Source: Fremontodendron californicum (taxonomy: Eukaryota > Streptophyta > Magnoliopsida > Malvales > Malvaceae). From it: a DNA stretch of 64,000 nucleotides. Of the stretch, positions 55,601 to 64,000 are shown one piece after another; position 1 is the first letter of the stretch; every line of letters begins with the position of its first letter. The notes under the pieces were generated by a model. That model was not told where the DNA came from. It saw only the letters and a list, made by a program, of their open reading frames with translations, and ran no database searches. Both the position numbers and the translations under genes were made by a program. The DNA is taken from positions 3,495,501-3,559,500 of the forward strand of contig JAULJL010000034.1 of assembly GCA_030761205.1 (NCBI GenBank). The letters run 5' to 3'.

Positions 55601-56437
55601 CGAAGAAAGCAGAATATGAGAAAGAAATAGAGAGAACAGAAAAGGAGAAAGAGAAGAGAGGCAGACGGCTTCAAAAAAATTGAATCGAAAGGAAGGAAGA
55701 GAGAGTGAGGGGATGGAAGGGAAGGGGTTCAATTTGATCGATGGCTCTGATCTGGCGATTGGCTGAAGCAAATGGTTGCCAGGAATGATTTCCCTCTCTA
55801 ATGTATTGAGAGAAAATAATTGGGGTCGACGATTCGAGTAAGGAAAAAAAAGGAAAAAGGAAGAAAAAAGGTAAAAACTGGAAGTGATAATTTGAAGGAA
55901 GAGAGAGCGAAGAGAGGGGTTCGATTGATCGGTGGCTTTGATCTAGCGATTGGCTGAAGTAGATAGTTTGATCGGTAGCTTCGATCTGTGAACGAGGTCG
56001 ACAATTCAAGCAAAAAGGAAAGAAAGATGGTTAGAGACAAAAGCAATAAGGGAAGGAAGAGATAGCGGGGATTGTATATTTACATTGCTTAATTTCCTAA
56101 TTTTTACAAGTTGATTGCTTGGCTGATACAACAAATTAACTATTTTTTATTTTCTTTTCATTACAAAGTCATTCGAATTCAAATAATTTCAGATTCGATT
56201 TTATTAAATTGAACTAGTTTGTTTTTCTCTTCAACTGTGAACAATGCAAATTTGGATCCTTTCCTTTTCTTCTTGTGTTACCTGCTACTACAAGTTATAG
56301 GTTATTCGTATTTGATGACATGGAGATATCAAAAGCCGTAAAAACAATAAACTTGATCTAAGGATCATAAAGCATTTGGTTCTTATAGTTCTCATTCAAA
56401 TAGTTCTCATTCAAATAGTTCTCATTTAGTTGACACC
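55379..56437. mobile_element. Mutator-like element with long inverted ends (1059 bp)
   Basis: A perfect 9-bp duplication, AAGAGTAAG, lies at 55370-55378 and 56438-56446. The ends GGTGTCAACTA and TTAGTTGACACC start inverted repeats of about 110 bp; the right arm has an extra duplicated TTCTCATTCAAATAG unit. The interior (about 55500-56050) is purine-rich and contains two diverged copies of a block with GATCTGGCGATTGGCTGAAG. No transposase is present. Confidence 0.85.
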
Positions 56438-56446
56438 AAGAGTAAG

Positions 56447-57398
56447 AGAAGAAAATAGCAAAATCGAAGCATAATTTTTTAGTGTTTTGAAGGTGAGAAA
56501 ATGGACTGGTTTTAAGAGAAAGGAAGAAACTCCACCCAAAACAAAAGAACAATAAAATTAGATTTTAAGGATATATTTGTCTTTACAATGTCCTTACCAA
56601 CAATTTTTATTTCTTCATTTCACTTTTATAAATTATTTAAAATTATTAAATTATTTAACAATTATGCTACGATGTTTTTCAAAGTCACCCTTCATGTTTA
56701 CATCTGTTTGACATAAGGGGAAAATAAGAAGAAAAAAATCTTCATAAAAATGGCATCGCCCAGACCTTGAACTGGAGAGTTAGACTGACGTGACTTCTCG
56801 AGTTCTCATGGCCCCAAGGGTGCATCATTCTTAAAAATCAGTGGATTAATTAATACGGCGGAATTCTAGAGTTTTTGCCTTTTTGGTAAGCGTAAGATTT
56901 GATAATTCATGTATTTGTGTTGTGTTTATATATTTTATTGTATCATAATCGTATTTAATGTATTTTATATTTATATAGATTTTGATATATTAATAATTCA
57001 TATTATATAGATTTTGAGATATTCATGTATTTGTGTCGTGTTCGTGTTATTTTTTCGTATCATATTTTTAAATTTTTTATTATTATATTCGTGTCGTGTC
57101 TAATATTATCAGATGCGTACTCCACCTAAAGTTTACTAGGGCAGGCAAATCTTCTTGGACCATCTTATTCAAAGTAAGAGACCCTACCGGCCAGTCTATC
57201 AATCCCATGGTCACTTTATGCAGAGACTCATTCAACCTTCATGAACCTCACACGGTTTTCATTGCATAACAGTTCCACACCAACCCAAAATTAAATCAAC
57301 GCTATAAATTTTACATAGTTTTTTTTCAGAATCCAAACTCATCTGGTGGGCTAGCGGGATACAAGGTCCAAACTGATATAAAAAAAAAAATACTTGAA
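56447..57398. other. Intergenic sequence before the lipid-transfer protein gene
   Basis: AT-rich; a partly duplicated ATTCATGTATTTGTGT(C/T)GTGT motif occurs at 56906 and 57020. The last part should hold the promoter of the downstream gene; a GATATAAAA box sits only about 25 bp before its ATG. Confidence 0.4.
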
Positions 57399-57791
57399 AT
57401 GGGGGGTCACAGAATAATGATAGGAGCTGTGTTGATGTTGCTTTCACGAGCGACCTCAATAGCTGCAGCCGTGGACTGCACCACTGTGACAGGGCTAATC
57501 TCAGCCTGCTCCACTTTCATTACCTATGGTTCACCCGACCCTTACCCGGGTTCACCATGTTGTGATGCTGTGACGAACCTCAACTTGATGGCTGACTCCA
57601 CCGATAATAGGAGATCCATTTGTAGGTGCTTAATGGGACTCATTGTCACTTATAATCCTAACTCCTCCGCTATTGCTACTTTACCAGGTTTTTGTGGAGT
57701 CGCACTGGACTTCACCATTGATCCTAACACCGATTGCAACCTGTATATCTTTCAATCTCTCCCTCAAAATTATAAACTTGATAAATGCTAG
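57399..57791 (+). CDS. Type 1 non-specific lipid-transfer protein
   Basis: 130 residues in one exon. A hydrophobic signal peptide (about 1-24) should direct secretion to the cell wall. The eight-cysteine pattern is Cys27-X9-Cys37-X16-Cys54-Cys55-X19-Cys75-X-Cys77-X21-Cys99-X13-Cys113, matching type 1 lipid-transfer proteins; Arg at the X of CXC also fits. These small helical proteins bind fatty acids and other lipids in a tunnel and act in cuticle formation or defence. The extra C-terminal Cys130 and the tail after Cys113 are unusual. The start is the first ATG and gives a normal signal peptide. No intron is needed. The gene is somewhat divergent from the common family core, and expression is unknown. 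Confidence 0.85.
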   Translation: MGGHRIMIGAVLMLLSRATSIAAAVDCTTVTGLISACSTFITYGSPDPYPGSPCCDAVTNLNLMADSTDNRRSICRCLMGLIVTYNPNSSAIATLPGFCGVALDFTIDPNTDCNLYIFQSLPQNYKLDKC

Positions 57792-58696
57792 CTGTTTATT
57801 TATGGGCTAATTTTTGAGTCATTATTGTTTTGTGAGCAAAGCATGCCTTTATTTTAGGTGTTTAGTAACTAACTGTTTGACATGATTAGTTGTTATATAT
57901 ATATATATGCAGCATTCCATGAGGAATTGAAAAGGTGGCTCTGTCAAGAGACGTATAGAAGAACCAAATAATTAGAAGCGGTTTAATACTTCACAAGCAA
58001 CGAAAGAAATTGCTTTCCTTTTACTATATCTTAATATTAATTTAGGTGTTGTTTGATAAACTGAAAAAATTAAGTACTGAAAAATTAAGTACTGTATTTA
58101 TAAGTACTGAATTTGTATTATAAAATCTGTTTACTATGTTACTTAAAATTAAGTACTGAATATAGTTATATTGTTTGATAATTGTAAATATTGAATTTTG
58201 AAATTTATTATTTTCACAATTTTAATTTTATTAACAAAAGATTTTATGTTATTCTGGATAATTCTAGATAAAAATTAGAAGGATAATTTAAATATTTCAT
58301 TTTTTTGTAATTAAAAAAGAAGATAATTTAATTTAAATCATAATTTTTTTTTTAAAATTCCAAAAAGAAAGAAAAATAATTTTTTTTAGACTCTAATTCG
58401 TTTTTTTATCCTCTTGGTTTTATCTTTTATTACAAAAATTAAACTTCTCTCGAAATTCTTTTTAATACAAAATCAAACTCCAAAAAGAAGTCTAGATCTA
58501 ATATATCAAAAGAATCCAAGTGTCTAGATCCAATGTATCAACAGAATCCAAGTATAAAACAAAATTAATTTCAAAATCAAATCAAAATTCTTATTTATTT
58601 TATCTATTCCCTTTAAAATATTATCTACTTTATCTATTATTCTTTTAATTTTGTATTCAAAATTAATAAAAGAAATAAGTTAAAAAAAAAAAAAAA
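57792..58696. other. Intergenic sequence
   Basis: A stretch starting GGTGTTGTTTGATAAACTG (58046) with repeated AAGTACTGAA motifs resembles a MITE, but its other end was not found. A poly(A) run of about 15 bases at 58682-58696 precedes the LINE. Confidence 0.4.
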
Positions 58697-58848
58697 AGTC
58701 TCCTTAGAGCCTAGGACTCTATAGGAGGAGAGTTGTAGTCTTGTCCAGTAAAAGGTTTTCACTTCCTCAGGTTTTCTTTACGATCCTTAGGGATTCAGTT
58801 ACAGTTTTGTGTTAGTTTTGATCAGTGGCAATATAAAGGAATTCTACA

Positions 58849-60275
58849 ATGGAAGATGAGTTAGAGAAGGCATGGAATCATTTAACTCTTACGGAAGAAA
58901 AAAAAGATCTCATCGATGTAGAAGACTTTCATGGGAACGAAAATCCTGCTGTAAGTCAAAATTGGATGATTGGAAAGCTCCTTACAAACCGATCTTTCAA
59001 TACAACGGCGATGATAAGCACCTTCAAGGTAATATTGAGAGTATCAATGGGAATCCAGATCTCTACACTGGACTCCAACCTGTTCTTGTTCAAGTTTGGC
59101 AGTAGGAAAGACAAGACAAGGGTGCTTGATGGAGGTCCATGGTCTTTTGACAACATCTGCTGATAATGACTAATTATGATGGAAATCTATGACCATCGGA
59201 GTATGTGTTCAACAGATCATTGTTCTGGATCAAGGTCTATGAGTTACCCCTAAAATGGATGAATAAAGGAATGGCGGAGAAAATAGGAGATAAGATTGGT
59301 CTACTGAAAATGATAGACAATAATCTAGAACAAGAGGGATATGGAAGGTTCTTGAGAATGCGAGTGGAAATCGATGTACAAAAACTGTTATGTCGATGTG
59401 TAGCTTTGATTAACAATGGCAGAGGAGGCACCATAATTGGGAAACTAAAGTATGAACGGTTGCCAGATTTTTGCTATGGATGCGGACTTTTGGGACATAC
59501 TGATGTTGAATGTATTCTAGCAGCAAATCAGGTGAACGATGAAGACGAGGAAAAGCAATATGGAGATTGGTTAAGAGGGTCACCTTTGAAGAATAGATAC
59601 AAGAACTTGTCAGGACCCAGACCGAAAGCACAACAACCAAGGCAAACGCCATTGCCCATAGCCATGACAACAACAGATCCGATCAGAGAAGCCGACAAGG
59701 AGGTCCTAGAAGCACGTGACAGTGGCAATAATTTGGTCGAAAGTCATCCAATTTTGGTAACTGAATCACAGACAGAGGAATATCTGCACAAGTCAAAAAC
59801 ACATGGATTAATACAGGGAAGAGACAAACAGGATATAATTGCTACCAAAAATCAAGGATTGGTTACACAATTCATTCCAGACAATTGCGAGGAAACTGCA
59901 GATGTTCAGGGAGGAAATTATGGAAGGAATATTATGAAGGATTGCAATCATGACACCGAAAGGAAATCTACCCTAAATGAATGCTTTGTGACATGTACTC
60001 ACCACATTCCATTACAGCAGGAAGTTGCAGAAAACATACCTAAAGGTGGGAAAGAGAGCTGGAAGAAAAAAGCAAGGCAAACAGGGGAAGGTCAATCTGG
60101 GGTCAATCAGGTGGATTTGCAATTGGGGAAAAGGAAGCTCAACAGTGAATGGAGTGGCAGTGAACCAATGGAGGTCGATTACCATAGCAACAAAGTTAGG
60201 AAGTTTGACACGAAAGTGAAAGACAGTAGTATCAAATCGACGGAGATTGGATCCCAGTCTCGCCGAGAACTATGA
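58849..60275 (+). pseudogene. LINE ORF1 (DUF4283 and zinc knuckle), frameshifted
   Basis: The first part (58849-59163) begins MEDELEKAWNHLTL and holds the DUF4283-like RNA-binding fold ending GGPWSFDN. A frameshift and stops at about 59157-59204 separate it from EYVFNRSLFWIKVYELPLKW (from 59199 on). The knuckle CYGCGLLGHTDVEC lies near 59472. The C-terminal third is acidic and low in pattern. ORF1 proteins coat LINE RNA. Its TGA stop overlaps the ATG of ORF2 (ATGA at 60272-60275). Confidence 0.85.
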
Positions 60276-63200
60276 AGTGCCTATCATGGAACTGCCGTGG
60301 GCTTGGAAACCCACGAGTAGTTCGAGCTCTTCAACAGCTGTTGAAAAAAGAAGATCCCCATGTAGTTTTCCTGATTGAAACAAAACTACATGAAAATAAA
60401 TTGGATAGAATAAGGAAAAAGTGTGGAATGACTTCTTGTTTTGGGGTAAGTGCTGAAGGTTCATTTGGGGGATTAGCAATGTTGTGGAAAGAGGAGGTAA
60501 ATCTAAAGCTGAAGAGTTACTCAAGATATCACACTGACATGGAATTCGATCAGGCTTTGGAAGAACATCAGTGGCGTGTTACTGGATTCTATGGCCAACC
60601 AGAAGCAAGTCGAAGAGGAGAATCGTGGAATCTACTACAAATACTGTCGGCCTAATCCTCTTTGCCATGGCTAGTTTTGGGCGATTTCAATGAGATATTA
60701 TGGACATTTGAGAAAACGGGCAGTGCCTAAGACAGGAACACCAAATGGAGGCATTCTGAGAAGCGCTGGAAAACAGTGGATTGGAAGACTTGGGCTTCAA
60801 AGGAACTTGGTATACTTGGGAGAGAGGGAAAACTGAACGCAACAACATCAGAGAAAGATTAAATCGAGGGGTAGCAAACAAACTATAGTGGGAGAAATTT
60901 CCATCTTATGACGTTCGACATCTGTTATCACCAATATCTGATCATTGCCCAATTTTGATTACTACACAGGGACACCAACCAGCATGCTCAAAAAAAAAAG
61001 ATGCTTTGAAGCAATGTGGGTAAAAGAGTCTGATTGTGCAGTAGAGATCCGTACAGCATGGAACACTTCTATGACTGAATCACTCCTGACAAAGTTGGAA
61101 AAAACAGGCTTACACTTGAAAAGGTGCCACCAGGAACGCTTTGAGAACATGCAGAACAACATTGATAATCTGGAGGGAGAGAGCAGGAATTTAAAGTTGT
61201 TGCACCCAACAGACAGTGCCCTCTCTCGAGACCAACATATTAGAGAGCAGCTGAATATGGAATTGGAAAAAAAAGGAGACTTTTTGGGCACAATGAGCCA
61301 GAATAAACTGGTTAAGGGAGGGTGACCGTAACACGGCTTTCTTTCACTCTATGGCCAATCAATGTAAATGCATGAACTCTATTAAGGGTTTAGAGGATGA
61401 GCATGGAAGATGGGTGGAGGAGCTAATAGGATCGAAAATATTGCCACTGAATATTTCAAACAATTGTTTCATTCCCAAGGTCAAAGCAATTCTAGAGTAA
61501 TTCTTGAGGCAGTTGAAAATCGAGTTTCGGATGAGATGAACATTTTCCTTCTCACAGAATTCAAAGCTGAGGAGATCACCTTAGCCATTAAACAAATGCA
61601 TCCAACCAAGGCACCTGGACCTGATGGTATGCCTGCTTTATTTTTTCAAAAAAATTTATATAGTATAGGTAGTGATGTTGTTACTTTTTGTTTGAACATT
61701 TTAAATGGACATGTTGATATGAAAACAGTCAATAAAACCCACATTGTTTTGATCCCTAAAACTAGAAACCCAAAAAATATTACCCAGTTCAGACCTATCA
61801 GTTTATGTAATGTCATTTACAAAATCAATGCAAAAGTCCTTGCAAATAGGCTTAAGCATATCCTTCCAACTTGCATTAGCCAGTCCCAAAGTACTTTTGT
61901 TCTTGGGAGATTGATCAATGAGAATATATTGGTAGCCTATGAGATGTTACATTCACTAAAGAATAAAAAAAGAGGTCGTAAGGGTTTCTTTGCACTCAAA
62001 TTAGATATGAGCAAAGCATATGACAAGGTTGAATGGCAATTTTTGAGAGAAATGATGGAAACTCTTGGCTTTCACAGTCAATGGATTTCCCTTATTATGG
62101 ATTGCATTAGTTCTGTTACATATTCAATAATTGTAAATGGTGCTATCACTGACGAATTTTGCCCAGAACGTGGACTCCACCAAGGAGACACGTTATCTTA
62201 TCTTTTTTTACTATGCAATGAAGGCTTATCAGCAGTCCTTGCAAAATCCGAACGTGAAGGGTTGTTGAATGGAGTGCAAGCTTGCCGTAATGGTCCCAGA
62301 GTCACTTATCTCTTTTTCACTGATGACAGTTTACTATGTGCAAGGGCAAATAGAACTGAAAGCAAAAGGATGAAGCACATGCTAAAGATTTATGAGGAAG
62401 GCTCAGGACAGAAAATCAACTATGACAAGTCAGCATATTTTTTCAGCAGTAACGTTGTAAATCAGCAGAAAGGAGAAATCCAGGACACATTTGAAGTCCA
62501 AGCCACCATGAACCTTGAAAAATACTTAGGCCTTCCTAGTATGGTAGGCCGAGGAGGGCACAGGCTTTCAGATCCATTAAAGAGGGAATAAGTTCTAAAA
62601 TTAGAGGATGGAGCTCAAGATGTTTGTCTCAAGGGGGCAAGGAAATTTTATCAAGTCAGTGTTGCAAGCCATTCCTACTTATGCCATGAGTTGTTTTTTA
62701 TTGCCAAAGACTCTAAACTCAGACATTGATAAGATCATTAGGAGTTATTGGTGGTCTCAGAAAAGTACATCCAGGGGCATAGTGGCATACACTGGGTGAG
62801 ATGGGGAAAAATGTGCATGTCTAAAGAAGATGGTGGAATGGGGTTTAGGGATATGGAGGTGTTCAACCATGCTTTGCTAGCTAAGCAAGGATGACGATTA
62901 CCGACAAACCCAGGTACACTTGTCCACCAAGTTTTCAAAGCAAGATATTTTCCTTCTAATTGTTTTATGGATTCAAGCCTAGGAAGAAACCCTTCCCTAA
63001 TCTGGAGAAGCATATGGGAAGCTAAACATGTGCTCAACAAAGGGTTACGGTGGAGAGTTGGTAATGGAGAACAAATCAGAATATGGGAAGACAAATGGCT
63101 GCCGACAACAACACCTTTCAAGATTGCCACTCCAAAACCGGATGACACTCAAACCATATTGGTGAAGGACTTGATTGATGGAAACAGCAAACAGTGGAGG

Positions 63201-64000
63201 AAGGAAACTATTAATAGTCTGTTCGAAGCAACAGAAGCGGATGTGATTTGTGGAATGCCTATAAGCAAACTAGATTCCCCAGACATGTTAGTGTGGCATT
63301 TTGACAAGCATGGGAGCTACACAGTAAAATCGGGCTACAAAATGTTGGGGAATGGTAGACAATCATCTGGTAACAACACTCGTGGTGCTTTGGACAACAC
63401 TGGAAACAATGTCTCAATTTGGAAGACTCTTTGGAAAACAGAGGTTCCACCAAAAATAAAGACAATGATGTGGAGACTATGGCATGATGCTTTACTAGTT
63501 ATGGTGAACCTAAGCAAACGACACATCAACGTTGATAGAGCATGCTTCAGATGTAGGGAAGGAGAATAAACTACCTTACATGCTCTCTGCAATTGTTCAT
63601 GGGCTCAGAGCATATGGAACCTGATGGGTTTCAATTGGAACACCAACATTGGGGCGATTTCCACTCCAACAAATTGGATTTCTCACATTTGTACAGATTT
63701 GATCCTGAAAGAATCAAATAGGTCTTTGTTACAGTTTGAGCAATTTGGCAAGGAAGGAATGGGGAAATACATGGTGAAGATAGAAGATCAGCAACTACAA
63801 CAGAGATCATCATCAAAAGGTACTTAACTGAAATCAATAATTCCAAACCTGAGACAACAATAACCATTACAACTGAGGATCAGCGGTGGGCACCACCGAG
63901 GGATGGAGAATACAAAGTTAACTTTGACGGAGCCCTTGACACACTCAGGAAAATGGGAGGAATAGGTGTGGTCATTCGAGATGCAGATGGTGAAATTTAG
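60272..64000 (+). pseudogene. LINE ORF2 (endonuclease, reverse transcriptase, RNase H), broken
   Basis: It starts MKCLSWNCRGLGNPR, the APE-type endonuclease start, with ETK, then LGDFNE near 60680 and SDHCPI near 60945. An in-frame TAA (60653), other stops and frame changes break this domain. The reverse transcriptase is an open stretch (61410-62591) with KAPGPDG, FRPISLCN, LKLDMSKAYDKVEW, GLHQGD and FFTDD; the usual plant form is FADD. After further breaks come GRNPSLIWRSIW, WKTEVPPKIKTMMWRLWHDAL and CFRC (zf-RVT region, to 63569). The final 120 bp read VNFDGALD...GGIGVVIRDADGE, the start of an RNase H domain, up to the window end. Confidence 0.9.

Larger units (their letters stand above)
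58697..64000 (+). mobile_element. L1-type LINE retrotransposon, decayed, cut by the window end
   Basis: A short leader (58697-58848), ORF1 and ORF2 are in order, as in plant L1 elements. ORF2 contains endonuclease, reverse transcriptase, a zinc-binding region and the start of RNase H. Multiple stops and frameshifts show it is inactive. The 3' end and poly(A) tail are outside the window. Confidence 0.9.

Noticed and set aside
55478..56046. Several overlapping minus-strand frames rich in Ser, Leu and Phe
   Set aside because: They derive from the GA-rich interior of the element at 55379 (read as CT on the minus strand), with no conserved motif.

Overview
This window is nuclear DNA of a flowering plant, very probably a eudicot; I cannot name the species. 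It is AT-rich, its real genes have introns with GT-AG (once GC-AG) borders, and its proteins are plant-specific types: a PEBP flowering regulator, an XBAT-type ankyrin/RING E3 ligase and a type 1 lipid-transfer protein. About two thirds of it is transposable elements, many bounded precisely by target-site duplications (TSDs) and often nested.

Layout. 1-8101: AT-rich sequence with the end of a hAT-like element, a small hAT-like MITE and an 865-bp Mutator-like MITE. 8102-23984: a non-autonomous CACTA element with GGCGTTT/AAACGCC subterminal repeats, split by a young, intact, 12,979-bp Athila-type Ty3/gypsy retrotransposon (8272-21250; LTRs of 1875 bp differing at about four sites; TSD CATAG). 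24000-28052: a receptor-kinase pseudogene of the EMS1/EXS type, next to a Mutator-like element carrying a decayed plant-mobile-domain gene. 28053-32444: microsatellites and a composite TRIM-type element. 32556-34052: an intact four-exon BFT-like PEBP gene. 36290-41221: an intact ten-exon XBAT33-like E3 ubiquitin ligase on the minus strand. 45684-49013: a three-level nest (CACTA containing hAT containing a second hAT that may carry a gene fragment). 49509-54127: two solo LTRs and a TRIM. 55379-56437: a long-TIR Mutator-like element. 57399-57791: a lipid-transfer protein gene. 58697-64000: a decayed L1-type LINE cut by the window end.

The most striking object is the Athila-type element. Downstream of a complete gag-pol frame and upstream of the 3' LTR it carries two extra intact reading frames. 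One encodes a 178-residue protein with an arginine/lysine patch followed by a compact four-cysteine finger, resembling the cysteine-rich nucleic-acid-binding proteins of carlaviruses. The other encodes a LOG-type cytokinin-activating phosphoribohydrolase with its catalytic motif kept. Each frame has a TATA-like box and a pyrimidine-AG splice-acceptor-like site just before its start codon, so each could be made from a spliced or subgenomic RNA. The family assignments come from motifs I can see; the idea that the two proteins work together on host cell proliferation or silencing is inference.
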